This document shows positions 42,001 through 51,092 of a stretch of 64,000 nucleotides of DNA, in pieces. Numbering within the stretch: the first letter of the stretch is position 1; every line of letters begins with the position of its first letter. The notes beneath the pieces were generated by a model. The model saw only the letters and a program-made list of their open reading frames with translations, searched no databases and was not told the origin of the DNA. The stretch comes from Pseudomonadota bacterium (GTDB lineage: Bacteria; Pseudomonadota; Gammaproteobacteria; Pseudomonadales; Pseudohongiellaceae): NCBI GenBank assembly GCA_027592275.1, contig JAQCKF010000008.1:1-64000 (forward strand), written 5' to 3'. Position numbers and translations under genes: made by a program.

Positions 42001-43568
42001 GCTGGTTCCGATCTCACTCGTTGATCTAAATCAGCCAATGCGTAATGCGCAGATTGAATAGCACTTTCCATCCAGGCAGAGTGTTGCGTGCTCTGGTCAC
42101 CAATTAAGTAGTGACGACCATTCACTGGCTGTCTAAGAGTTTCGTACATTTGCTCTTCTTTGTCGGACCAGCCGCCTCTATTCCGGGCCCACCTAGGCGC
42201 ACAACCGAGCATATGATTCATTCGATGCCAGGCGACAGTGATGGGTTTCTCTGCCATCTCACGGTAGTTAGGGTGAACTTTCTCACCGTGTTTAAGAAGA
42301 TCTTCGATCCGATCTTCTTGCGACATTTCAGTGTAGTTGGCACCGCCAAAATTATAGGCAGCGAGTACTACACCTTTCTTTCCATGAATATTATGGGGTG
42401 GATACCAGATTTGTTGGGTAGGAGCATTCACCCAACTAATGCCTCCGTAAATACCTTCCTTCTCCCAAAAACGTTCTTTGGCTTGAAACGCGGCTTTATA
42501 GGCTTTGCCGCGACGTATGTAATTTAGTGCCTCAGAGTATTCAGCAGGAAAATTGTTGGGTATGCCGCTCATCAGATGGCTGGGAATGCAGTTGAAACAA
42601 TAATCAGCCTTCAGTACTTCAGTAACGCCGTTTTGCTCATAGGCCACTTCAACGCCATCATCTTTCACCATGACTTCTGTTACTGGGCTACGAAATTTAA
42701 TTCGATTACCAAGTCGATTGGCGAATGCGTAAATAATGCGATCCATTCCGCCAACTGGCTGCATAAGAAGTGGACCACTGCCTGTTCCTTCCTGAGTGGT
42801 GACCATCACATTACGTGCTAATTGTGTCTTTAGTAGATCGCGTAATGCTATTACATCTTTTGTAGTGCCGTGATCGAGAAATCCGCCTGTACCATAACCG
42901 GCTCTAGTCGAGCCTTTGTATAGCATGTCTTCATTAAGGTCGCCGAAGCTACGTAGCATACTTAGCAATGTTTCCGATTCGGATTCAGTCAGAGAAGAAT
43001 CTAGGTGTGAATCGCCCAAGGCTTTAGAAAGCATTTCTGAAATGAAGCCCTGCATGCTCGATGAATAATCGGTGTTACGAACCGGCTTGCCGCCATTTAT
43101 TGCGTCATCTTGTACCCACGCTGTCTTGCTTTCGTTAACAAATACTTGCAGCTCAACTTCTAGCTCTTTGCAGTATTTCAGCACATTACTGTGAATGCTC
43201 GGGATGCGCGCGGCGCCGGCATTAAAGTACAGGTGAGGGTCGTTATCCCACTCACAGCGCTGATAGTTTCCAATTTCGTCGATGACTGTGCCAGAGCGAA
43301 CAGTGAACATCCGTCCACCCGGACGGTGAGAGGCCTCAAGTACGGTGCAGTCGTATCCGGCTTTGGTTAGCTCCCAAGCAGTCGTGAGTGCAGATATACC
43401 AGTACCGAGTATGGCAACTTTCTTGCCATTATTGGCCTGCAACGCTATCTCAGCCGCTTGGCTGCTGGGCATAAACCCTAGAGCCGCACCGGCCTGCAGC
43501 ACAGTTGACGTGCCGCCATAGGCTCCTAGTAAATTAAGGAACTCTCGCCTGGATACTGGGTTAGTCAT
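41997..43568 (-). CDS. Tat-exported flavin amine oxidase/dehydrogenase
   Basis: A 523-residue FAD enzyme of the monoamine oxidase / L-amino-acid oxidase superfamily. SRREFLNLLGAYGG is a twin-arginine signal; VAILGTGISALTTAWELTKAG (Rossmann, G55-x-G57) and LEASHRPGGRMFT bind FAD. The C-terminal part holds the usual second FAD contact (HYLIGDQSTQHSAWMESAIQ). The substrate should be an amine or amino acid. Because the following gene, overlapped by 4 bases, is a dihaem cytochrome c, the enzyme is more likely a dehydrogenase passing electrons to the respiratory chain, as shown for the nicotine enzyme NicA2 and its cytochrome partner, than an H2O2-forming oxidase. Confidence 0.87.
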   Translation of the reverse strand: MTNPVSRREFLNLLGAYGGTSTVLQAGAALGFMPSSQAAEIALQANNGKKVAILGTGISALTTAWELTKAGYDCTVLEASHRPGGRMFTVRSGTVIDEIGNYQRCEWDNDPHLYFNAGAARIPSIHSNVLKYCKELEVELQVFVNESKTAWVQDDAINGGKPVRNTDYSSSMQGFISEMLSKALGDSHLDSSLTESESETLLSMLRSFGDLNEDMLYKGSTRAGYGTGGFLDHGTTKDVIALRDLLKTQLARNVMVTTQEGTGSGPLLMQPVGGMDRIIYAFANRLGNRIKFRSPVTEVMVKDDGVEVAYEQNGVTEVLKADYCFNCIPSHLMSGIPNNFPAEYSEALNYIRRGKAYKAAFQAKERFWEKEGIYGGISWVNAPTQQIWYPPHNIHGKKGVVLAAYNFGGANYTEMSQEDRIEDLLKHGEKVHPNYREMAEKPITVAWHRMNHMLGCAPRWARNRGGWSDKEEQMYETLRQPVNGRHYLIGDQSTQHSAWMESAIQSAHYALADLDQRVRSEPA

Positions 43569-43759
43569 TCTATTGTCTCTACTTTTAAGCTTGCCGCCAA
43601 TACTACAGCTTGAAGGGCCTTAGAGAAAACTGAAAACACTGAAACTTCGTTTATCTGGGGATGTTATTGGATTTGAGACGGCGCGTGGCGTTCGTCAGGG
43701 GATATATCGGTTTAAGAAAGCATGGACTCTAAATGAGGTAGCTTTTACTCTTCTCATAC

Positions 43760-45100
43760 TTATGTCTGTTGGAATTCATAGATAGCGCCAAGATGGAGTA
43801 GTTGACTTAGTTCGTCCAAAGCCGTTCTTGACTCTAGTAGCAAGCTAGGGTCAAGAAGGTCGCTTATATGTAATGACTCTCGATAATGCCTTTCTATCCA
43901 CTGTTTCAAATCTTTATACAAGGCCTCATCTAAGAACACCCGCGCCTTGGTTTCTTCTATTTGTTTCTGAGTCATCACAACCCGAAGGCGTAAACAAGCA
44001 GGGCCACCACCGTTATTCATACTCTCTCGTAGATCCAGATACTGTACGGCACTAATAGCAGCGTGATCGTTTTCCAAATCATCGAGATAGCCTTTGACTG
44101 CGTTGTTCTCGGCGCATTCGATTGGCACAATTAGATTACAACTGGATTGGTCGGGCAGTGACAATAGCTGTGAATTGAATAAATAGGACGCTACCGCATC
44201 TTCTAAGGAAACTCTGTCAGCAGGCACCTCGATGTAAGTGATTTCATCATCTCCAGAAGCCGAATCCAATTCTCGGCGCAGAAGTTGAGGTTCTGCGAAG
44301 GCAAGCTGGTGGCAGAACAACAGATTTTGATTTGCGACTGCAATGACGTCGTTGTGAAAAACCCCGGCATCGATGGCCTCAGGATGCTGCTTAGCGAATA
44401 CAGTTTTCTCGGCGCGTAATCCATGGCTGCGAGCAATGGCCTCTGAAGCTTGTCGTGTTTGTCTTGCTGGAAACTTCTTAGGTCCAGACTTAGTGTCGGT
44501 TTGACAAACTCCGTAAACGAATAACTCTATACCGGGCTCGCCATAAGAGCTGCACAGGCGGCTATGGTTGGCAGCGCCTTCATCGGAATAAGTTTGTCCT
44601 GCGGGTAACGCCGAATGGTGTTGGTATTCATCACCGCGGAAAATGGATTTTAATATTACTGATGTGGTGTCGACTTCGATCGAACGATGAAACATGGAGT
44701 TTAGATTCGCCGGCGTAAAGTGTGTTCTGCCATCGAGGGTGTCCGGGAATGGTGAGACTGTCGCTGCATTTGCTACCCACATCGCAGAAGAAGAGCTGAC
44801 GGACGCTAGAATGTTTGGAGCTTGTTTTGCCGCATGAGCAATGATATCGACGTCAGTTTTGCCAGTAAAGCCAAGCTTGCGCAGGCTTGGTACATGAGGC
44901 CTATCATGGGGTGGCAGTACAGCCTGCTTCAATCCTTGGCGGGACAAGCTGATCATCTTTTCTAAACCTTGAAGAGCGGCTTGCTTGGGCGACGATGTTT
45001 GACCACCGTGATTCGACGAGGCACGGTTTCCAAAAGACAGGCCAGCATGGTTATGCGTAGGGCCAACTAGGCCATCGAAATTTACTTCAAACGTTTTCAT
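43760..45100 (-). CDS. astB: N-succinylarginine dihydrolase
   Basis: Second step of the arginine succinyltransferase pathway: N2-succinylarginine to succinylornithine, 2 NH3 and CO2. The 446-residue protein begins FEVNFDGLVGPTHNHAGLS and has ASVSSSSAMWVANAATVSP, HFTPANLNSMFHR, and NGGGPACLRLRVV with the catalytic Cys. Length equals that of the E. coli enzyme (447). ATG 45100 is used; the open frame reaches further upstream but into the astD end. It is last in the operon, 44 bases after astD. Confidence 0.95.
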   Translation of the reverse strand: MKTFEVNFDGLVGPTHNHAGLSFGNRASSNHGGQTSSPKQAALQGLEKMISLSRQGLKQAVLPPHDRPHVPSLRKLGFTGKTDVDIIAHAAKQAPNILASVSSSSAMWVANAATVSPFPDTLDGRTHFTPANLNSMFHRSIEVDTTSVILKSIFRGDEYQHHSALPAGQTYSDEGAANHSRLCSSYGEPGIELFVYGVCQTDTKSGPKKFPARQTRQASEAIARSHGLRAEKTVFAKQHPEAIDAGVFHNDVIAVANQNLLFCHQLAFAEPQLLRRELDSASGDDEITYIEVPADRVSLEDAVASYLFNSQLLSLPDQSSCNLIVPIECAENNAVKGYLDDLENDHAAISAVQYLDLRESMNNGGGPACLRLRVVMTQKQIEETKARVFLDEALYKDLKQWIERHYRESLHISDLLDPSLLLESRTALDELSQLLHLGAIYEFQQT

Positions 45101-45144
45101 TTTGGGAAACCACTTACGTAATCGGCTTAGAATGTAAACCCAGC

Positions 45145-46623
45145 CTAGATATTTAGACCCGGCGACTGTTGTGCAGGAAGTTCGACTTCGCCGCTGGCCA
45201 TACTCGCAATTGGATAGGCGCTGTAGTCGGCGGCGTAAAATGCCCCCGGGCGGAAATTGCCACTGGCTCCCACACCTCCAAATGGAGCCGCGCCACTCGC
45301 TCCAGTGATGGGTCGATTCCAATTCACGATACCGGCTCTGATTCTCTCGTAAAAATTATCCCAATCGTTCTCATCATCGCTTAGTAAGCCAGCGGAAAGA
45401 CCGTAACGGGTATTGTTCGCAACGGCTATCGCTTCATCTAGATTGTCGACCCAAATAACTTGTAACAGCGGGCCGAAACATTCTTCGTCATCAATTTTTT
45501 CAATATCCGTCACATCGATAATGCCTGGCTGAATAAATGGTTTGGCTGGGTCCAATCGCAGCGGAGCCAAGACTTCACTGCCACCCAGGCTCATGGTTCT
45601 AGCAGCCACTTGCATGACATTTTCTGCTGCTGCATTGCTGATGACTGGGCCAATAAAACAATCGTCGGAAACACCTACCTTGATATTTTTAGTGGCGGTT
45701 TTTAACAAGGCCAATATTTCTACATTCTCGGAATTTCTGAGCAGGATCAATCGGCGCGCACAAGTGCAGCGTTGTCCGGCGGAGATAAATGCCGATTGGA
45801 TAATGTTATACACCGCCGCTTTAGCATTTTTAACTTTCGCCACGACCAAAGGATTATTGCCACCCATTTCTAAGGCGAGCATTTTCTCAGTTTTTCCGCC
45901 AAACTGTTTATGAATCGCTGCTCCGGTTTTCGAGCTGCCAGTAAACAACACGCCATCGATCGCCTCATTGGCGGTGAGTAACTCGCCGGTATTGCGGCCT
46001 CCCTGCAGCAGATTTAACACGCCAGGCGGGAGGCCTGCTTCGATCCAGCACTTGACCATCAATTCACCTACCAGAGGCGTTAGTTCAGAAGGTTTGAAAA
46101 CAAGAGTATTCCCAGCCAGCAACGCCGGGATAATGTGACCGTTGGGTAGGTGAGCGGGAAAATTGTAAGGACCCAGTACAGCAAACACACCAATCGCCCG
46201 ATGGTTCAGAGAAATGCGTAGTCCTGCGCTATCGGAAAATTCACTACCGGTGCGTTGTAAATAGGCTTTTTCCGAGATAGCGGCCTTGCCAATCATAGCA
46301 GCCACTTCAGTTTTACTTTCCCAGTGGGGCTTGCCGGTTTCTAAATGAATAGTTTCACCTAGCTTTTCCTGATGGGCTTTTACAGCTTCGATAAAGCTAG
46401 CTATGTATTCGTAGCGTCTTTGATAACTGAGACGGCTCCAGCTTGGGAATGCAGTCGTGGCTGCAGTTACCGCCTCATTGACTTGCGCCTGCTCCGCACT
46501 ATTGCCTTGCCATAACGATGCGCCGGTCGCCGGGTTTTCGGAGACAAAAGAGTCACCCTTCGAAGTTAGCCATTGACCGTCAATATAGTGTCCTTGTTCT
46601 AGCTGTGCTGCGATGTCGTTCAT
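45145..46623 (-). CDS. astD: N-succinylglutamate 5-semialdehyde dehydrogenase
   Basis: Fourth step of the AST pathway, oxidising succinylglutamate semialdehyde to succinylglutamate with NAD. The 492-residue protein is a standard aldehyde dehydrogenase: GPYNFPAHLPNGH, FTGSSKTG for the cofactor, LEMGGNNP (general base E252) and SAGQRCTCARR (nucleophile C286). The sequence matches the AstD branch (HYIDGQW at the N-terminus, PFGGVGASGN near the end). It lies between astA and astB on the same strand, with 90 bases to astA. Confidence 0.95.
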   Translation of the reverse strand: MNDIAAQLEQGHYIDGQWLTSKGDSFVSENPATGASLWQGNSAEQAQVNEAVTAATTAFPSWSRLSYQRRYEYIASFIEAVKAHQEKLGETIHLETGKPHWESKTEVAAMIGKAAISEKAYLQRTGSEFSDSAGLRISLNHRAIGVFAVLGPYNFPAHLPNGHIIPALLAGNTLVFKPSELTPLVGELMVKCWIEAGLPPGVLNLLQGGRNTGELLTANEAIDGVLFTGSSKTGAAIHKQFGGKTEKMLALEMGGNNPLVVAKVKNAKAAVYNIIQSAFISAGQRCTCARRLILLRNSENVEILALLKTATKNIKVGVSDDCFIGPVISNAAAENVMQVAARTMSLGGSEVLAPLRLDPAKPFIQPGIIDVTDIEKIDDEECFGPLLQVIWVDNLDEAIAVANNTRYGLSAGLLSDDENDWDNFYERIRAGIVNWNRPITGASGAAPFGGVGASGNFRPGAFYAADYSAYPIASMASGEVELPAQQSPGLNI

Positions 46624-46713
46624 TTAACTACTCACTTGGCGTATGGCTGTTACTTTGACTTGCTTAAGATTTGTTAATCTAACTTCTTAGGGGCCTAGGT
46701 TATGGATGGCCCA

Positions 46714-47745
46714 TTAGTGACGCATCTGTAATATCTGTATTTGTGAACCTACATCTACATGCAGCATTTCTGCATCTTGAGCCGAAATAATTATTTCATC
46801 CTCTATAGGGTTCTCAATGCGGGACGTAATAAGCCGATACTCCGACAGGTTGCGGTTGCTAACTATGCACAGGGGTATTTCGCTGTTGTCACTTACAGAG
46901 TCTGAGACCGATTTAATACGAGCTGTGGTTGTGTTCTGTATAGAGCGAATGTTGCCGCGATCACATTCAACAATTGGCCCGGCGTCAAAGATGTCGACGG
47001 CGCCATTATAGCTAAAGCCTTCTTTTTCTAACAGGCGTTGCGCTGGGGCTGCGTCTCGGTGCGCACGCCCTATAACTTCGATTGCCTCTTGCGGCAGCAG
47101 TTCCAAATACACAGGGAAGCGAGGCATTAAATCTGATATAAACTGTGAGCCGTTCACAGAGCTAATAAAATCAGCTTTGTGAAACGGCAACTTGAAAAAC
47201 TTTTGCCCCAAATGATTCCAAAAGGGAGAGTCTTCGTTCTCGTCCAGCCAGCCTCTAATTTCTGCGAACACCACATCGTCAAAACGTTCCGGGAAATCGC
47301 TCATAAACACAAAGCGACAACGAGATAGAAATTGTCCTGCGCCGTTGCGGCGATACTCGGGCATCAAGAACAGGGAAGTTAATTCTGTAGCTCCAGTATA
47401 GTCATTAACAAGGTTTAGCAAGTTACTGCTGCGCTTAATATTTATATCAGGAGATGTTTTAACTTCTTTCGACAGTTTGTAGTTGTAGAATGGTCGGGTA
47501 TTGCCCACCCCCGAAATCATCCCTGCAGTGCCAACTATTGCGTTATTGCTTGGGTCTTCTAGCACCAAAAGGTAAACAGATTCTTGGTCTTCCTGCGGTT
47601 GTCTTGAGATGCTATCGCTAACCAGTTGTAATTTCTTTACCCAGGTTTCTGTGTCGCAAGGCATTGATGTCATGCCAGGGGGGAGCATTGCAGAAAGCTC
47701 TAACAGGGTTTCGAGGTCGCTGGGTTTTGCAGTCCGTATAATCAT
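46714..47745 (-). CDS. astA: arginine N-succinyltransferase
   Basis: First step of the AST pathway: succinyl-CoA plus arginine to N2-succinylarginine. The 343-residue protein begins with a GNAT-like fold (IIRTAKPSDLETLLELSAML) and shows AELRGW-like EIRGWLDENEDSPFW, GQKFFKLPFHKADFIS, YLELLPQEAIEVIGRAH and LEKEGFSYNGAVDIFDAGP, all hallmarks of AstA. Length is typical. It overlaps the M20 hydrolase gene by 4 bases. Confidence 0.95.
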   Translation of the reverse strand: MIIRTAKPSDLETLLELSAMLPPGMTSMPCDTETWVKKLQLVSDSISRQPQEDQESVYLLVLEDPSNNAIVGTAGMISGVGNTRPFYNYKLSKEVKTSPDINIKRSSNLLNLVNDYTGATELTSLFLMPEYRRNGAGQFLSRCRFVFMSDFPERFDDVVFAEIRGWLDENEDSPFWNHLGQKFFKLPFHKADFISSVNGSQFISDLMPRFPVYLELLPQEAIEVIGRAHRDAAPAQRLLEKEGFSYNGAVDIFDAGPIVECDRGNIRSIQNTTTARIKSVSDSVSDNSEIPLCIVSNRNLSEYRLITSRIENPIEDEIIISAQDAEMLHVDVGSQIQILQMRH

Positions 47746-48977
47746 GAGGATTTTCCCGCACTACTCAGTTCGATTAGTTGGTCACCGTGGCTGGCCATTT
47801 TCTTGAGTAGTTTGTAGCTCAACTTGGCCCGCTCAGTGAGACTGTCGATCAACATATATTCTTGATCGGTGTGAATGTTTGCGCCACACACTCCCAATGT
47901 GTCTACGTTGGGTAGCCCTGCGGCCGCTAGGTTGTTGCCATCGCAGCAGCCCCCAGTGTCACGAAACCGTACGGCAGTATTCAAGGAGTCACCGCATTCT
48001 CGAGTCCAGTCCATTAGTAATTGTGTGCCTGGGGAGATAGTCTTCGGTGGGCGTGTAAAACAGCCGCTTAAGGTGAATCGAACGTCATCTCTGGCATTCT
48101 GTGCCCCAACAATAGCACCCAGTTTATGCTGAATATCCAGTAACTGCTCAGGTTCTGGGCATCGAACATTAAACTGACAGACAGCAAGATCTGGCACTAC
48201 GTTCACTGCTGTGCCGCCGGTAATGCGAGCGACATTAACTGTAATATCTTGTTCTAGATTGCTAAGTGCAGCTATCTGGTTGATAAACTCACTTAGCGCG
48301 ACAATTGCATTTCGGCCCTTGCTAAATTCCCTGCCGGCATGGGCAGATTTGCCGTGAGCTACCAAGGTGAAGTTGCCTGAGCCTTTGCGCGCACCTGCTA
48401 AGGTGCCATCGGCCAAGGCGGGTTCGTAGATCATGCCAACATGAGCCTTAGTTGCAGCTTTCTCAAGCACAGCTGAGGAACCTAGAGAGCCGGTTTCTTC
48501 ATCAGAGCTCAGTACAACCTTCCAGCCAATGGCATCGCTGTCAGGGCTGGATTCGAAAGCCTCTAGCGCGGTTAACATGACCAAAATCCCGCCCTTCATA
48601 TCAGCCACTCCCGGGCCCTTCAACACGCGGTCGTCGATTTTCTCGGGGCTTTGGAAGCTGTGTTCCTTAGGAAAGACAGTGTCCATATGTCCGCATAGCA
48701 AGACCTGAAATGGGGCTGTTCTGCGTTTACTAAAACTAATGATCTTGCCATAGTGTTGGTCAGCAGTGATGCCCAAGTGATCGGTTCGCTCAACGCTTAC
48801 AGAATCATCAATCTCGACTTCATCTGCCAGCGGAGAGAATAATGAATGCAGAGCGTTCTGAGTATCATGCAATCCTGGCAAATTTCCCGTTCCGGAATTT
48901 ATTGCTGACAATTGCATCAATGTATCCAGCAAGGATTCCTTGCGAGAATCAATCCATTCTAGGCGCTCAGCACTCAT
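47742..48977 (-). CDS. M20 family metallohydrolase in the ast operon, candidate replacement for AstE
   Basis: A 411-residue di-zinc hydrolase of the M20 family (carboxypeptidase G2 / acetylornithine deacetylase type). The metal site is LLCGHMDTVFPK (H-x-D), GVADMKGG (Asp) and SSDEETGS (Glu-Glu, general base); the lid domain carries AHGKSAHAGRE. It sits between astC and astA and overlaps astA by 4 bases, so it is made with the pathway. The normal last enzyme, succinylglutamate desuccinylase AstE (an M14-like protein), is absent. Since M20 enzymes cleave N-acyl amino acids, this one may release succinate from succinylglutamate; that is inference. Confidence 0.85.
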   Translation of the reverse strand: MSAERLEWIDSRKESLLDTLMQLSAINSGTGNLPGLHDTQNALHSLFSPLADEVEIDDSVSVERTDHLGITADQHYGKIISFSKRRTAPFQVLLCGHMDTVFPKEHSFQSPEKIDDRVLKGPGVADMKGGILVMLTALEAFESSPDSDAIGWKVVLSSDEETGSLGSSAVLEKAATKAHVGMIYEPALADGTLAGARKGSGNFTLVAHGKSAHAGREFSKGRNAIVALSEFINQIAALSNLEQDITVNVARITGGTAVNVVPDLAVCQFNVRCPEPEQLLDIQHKLGAIVGAQNARDDVRFTLSGCFTRPPKTISPGTQLLMDWTRECGDSLNTAVRFRDTGGCCDGNNLAAAGLPNVDTLGVCGANIHTDQEYMLIDSLTERAKLSYKLLKKMASHGDQLIELSSAGKSS

Positions 48978-48980
48978 CTG

Positions 48981-50210
48981 TTATGTAGCCTCAGTATTTT
49001 GTAGAACAGTTTCAATGATAGTTAATGCTCGTTCTAGTTCTGCCTGACTTACATTCAAAGGAGGTAATAGGCGAATCATGTTGTCGCCGGATTTTCCCAC
49101 CAACAGGCCGTGTTCTCTTAACTTCAGCAACAATTTTGTATTCTCTTCCACGCACTTCACGCCCAGCATAAGACCAAGGCCATGAACGGAGGAAATCGAT
49201 TGAGGGTACTTTATGGTGAGTGCTTCCAATTCACTGACGAGAAAACTGGCCTTACTGTTAACATCTTTGAGTAAGCTTGGTTCCAGAACGAGATCAAGCA
49301 CGGCATCCGCTACAGCCATAGCTAGCGGATTTCCACCGAAGGTGCTTCCATGACTGCCAAATTGCATGCTGGAAGAAACCGCTTCGTTTGCGAGGCAGGC
49401 GCCAACAGGAAATCCACCCCCAAGACCTTTGGCAATAGCCATAACATCAGGTTCTACTGAGTAATGTTCGTGGGCAAATAACGTGCCGCTTCGACCTACT
49501 CCACATTGCACTTCATCAAACATCAGTAGTAAGCCATGTTCGTCACATACTGCTCGCAGTGATTCCAAAAATTCTTGGGAGGCAGGTCGTATGCCGCCTT
49601 CACCTTGCACTGGCTCGATAATTATTCCAGCGGTACTTTCGTTGATGTGGTTTTTAACCGACTCAATATCTCCCCACTTTGCTTGATCGAAACCGTAGTC
49701 AGCGTGAATAAAGTTTTTCATATGCGCTGGATTTCCGGCAGCGGCTAGTGAGGCCATCGTGCGGCCATGGAAGCTGGCTTCAAAACCGATTATGCGATAT
49801 CGCTCCGGATGATTATTGGCAGCCTGATAAGCACGTATTGATTTTAGTCCCGCTTCCACGGCTTCGGTGCCGGAATTGGCGAAATAGACGCCGTCTGCGA
49901 AACTCGACTCGACAAGCCGCTGTGCCAAACGCTCTGCTGCAGGAATTCTGAAGACATTGGATGTATGCCAAAGTTTTGTAGCTTGCTCACTTAGGGCTTT
50001 CACCAGATGGGGGTGTGCATGACCAAAGCTGGTAACTGCAATGCCGGACAGAAAATCCAAATAAGCCGTGCCGTCTTCGCTAAATAATTCACTTCCGACG
50101 CCGTGTGTGAAAACAAGCTCTGCCGGTGGTTTGTAGTTGGGCCATAGAGCCGCTCTTGGATTGCTCTCTACTTCTGTGCTTGGGGCTGTCTGTTTAGCCT
50201 GGGGGGTCAT
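48981..50210 (-). CDS. astC: succinylornithine / acetylornithine aminotransferase
   Basis: A 409-residue class III PLP aminotransferase; in this operon it should convert succinylornithine to succinylglutamate semialdehyde. TEAVEAGLKSIRAYQ, YRIIGFEASFHGRTMASLAA, IIEPVQGEGG, LMFDEVQCGVGRSG and MAIAKGLGGGFPVGA (PLP lysine) are present, with SHGSTFGGNPLA near the end. ArgD and AstC are hard to tell apart by sequence; the position as first gene of the ast operon decides. Transcription starts from the 201-base region shared with the Lrp-like regulator. Confidence 0.92.
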   Translation of the reverse strand: MTPQAKQTAPSTEVESNPRAALWPNYKPPAELVFTHGVGSELFSEDGTAYLDFLSGIAVTSFGHAHPHLVKALSEQATKLWHTSNVFRIPAAERLAQRLVESSFADGVYFANSGTEAVEAGLKSIRAYQAANNHPERYRIIGFEASFHGRTMASLAAAGNPAHMKNFIHADYGFDQAKWGDIESVKNHINESTAGIIIEPVQGEGGIRPASQEFLESLRAVCDEHGLLLMFDEVQCGVGRSGTLFAHEHYSVEPDVMAIAKGLGGGFPVGACLANEAVSSSMQFGSHGSTFGGNPLAMAVADAVLDLVLEPSLLKDVNSKASFLVSELEALTIKYPQSISSVHGLGLMLGVKCVEENTKLLLKLREHGLLVGKSGDNMIRLLPPLNVSQAELERALTIIETVLQNTEAT

Positions 50211-50411
50211 AGCTATCTCCGGCGAATATAATTTAACGTTATGCTACCTCTAGTTCTTCCGAATGAGGTTTCTATGTTTTTAACTTTGATAAATATGATG
50301 TTTTTAATAGATGGTTTTCCGCAGATAATTCGGTGTAGAATCAGGAAAATAACTGTGGGGGAGTGTAATTCCTACCGCAATGGCACTAAAAACACGTAGA
50401 AATCATTGCTT

Positions 50412-50897
50412 ATGGTCGATTTTAAACTAGATAAGACAGATCTGAAAGTGCTTCAAACCTTGCAGGATCAAGGCCGCATAACCAATCAGGATTTGGCGAA
50501 TCTAATACACCTATCCCCCAGTTCTTGCCTGCAGCGGGTTCGGCGCCTGGAGAAAGCAGGTGTGATTGCGTCGTACGCAGCAAATCTGGAACTAGGCTAT
50601 ATAGCGAGGCACATTATGTGTATTGCTACGGTGTCCTTGAGAAACCACACCCAGAAAGAGTTTGAACAATACGAAGAATTGATCGCGGCAATTCCGGAAG
50701 TGGTGGAATGTTTTACTGTGAGCGGCGAGTCGGACTTTTTCGTACGTGTGATCTGCCCCGATATGAAACGTTATCTGGAAATTAACGGCGAGTTGTTAAG
50801 CGCTAACTCCTCCCGGGTCAATATTAATACTTTTGTAGTAATGAAAGAGAATAAACGCTTTCATGGCGTGGATATTAAGACCTTAGTTGAGGGATAA
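50412..50897 (+). CDS. Lrp/AsnC family transcriptional regulator
   Basis: A 161-residue regulator: winged helix-turn-helix at residues about 5-60 (DKTDLKVLQTLQDQGRITNQ, LANLIHLSPSSCLQRVRRLE) and a RAM ligand-binding domain (VVECFTVSGESDFFVRVICPDM). ATG 50412 is preferred to a TTG at 50406. It is divergent from astC with 201 bases between, which strongly suggests that it controls the ast operon, probably in response to arginine or a related amino acid. In E. coli and Pseudomonas the ast genes are controlled by other regulators. Confidence 0.88.
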   Translation: MVDFKLDKTDLKVLQTLQDQGRITNQDLANLIHLSPSSCLQRVRRLEKAGVIASYAANLELGYIARHIMCIATVSLRNHTQKEFEQYEELIAAIPEVVECFTVSGESDFFVRVICPDMKRYLEINGELLSANSSRVNINTFVVMKENKRFHGVDIKTLVEG

Positions 50898-50901
50898 GCA
50901 A

Positions 50902-50922
50902 CCCTTCCACAATTTGGAAGGG
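50902..50922 (+). terminator. stem-loop after the Lrp-like gene
   Basis: CCCTTCC (50902-50908) and GGAAGGG (50916-50922) form a perfect 7-bp stem with a 7-base loop 4 bases after the stop. No T-run follows directly, so it is only a probable terminator. Confidence 0.45.
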
Positions 50923-50973
50923 GCACACAGGGTTTTCCTGGGTTTGATAGCAGGGAAGTATCAACCCGGAATA

Positions 50974-51087
50974 TTAAGCGGCTTCCAAATCCTTTTGTAA
51001 CTTGCTAAGCAGACTGGCTGATGGCATCGAATAATTTAATGCTCGTTGCACAACAATACAGGAAATAGTTTCGCCAGCTAGAATCAC
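50974..51087 (-). CDS. possible 37-residue reading frame
   Basis: From a GTG at 51087 the minus strand reads VILAGETISCIVVQRALNYS and MPSASLLSKLQKDLEAA before a stop. The composition looks protein-like, and it starts 5 bases after the stop of the beta-propeller amidohydrolase on the same strand. There is no ribosome-binding site. It may be a small coupled gene, a remnant, or chance. Confidence 0.2.
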   Translation of the reverse strand: MILAGETISCIVVQRALNYSMPSASLLSKLQKDLEAA

Positions 51088-51092
51088 TAAAT

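Noticed and set aside
42111..42527. 138-codon frame on the plus strand
   Set aside because: It is antisense to the flavin amine oxidase gene and has no protein-like conservation pattern.
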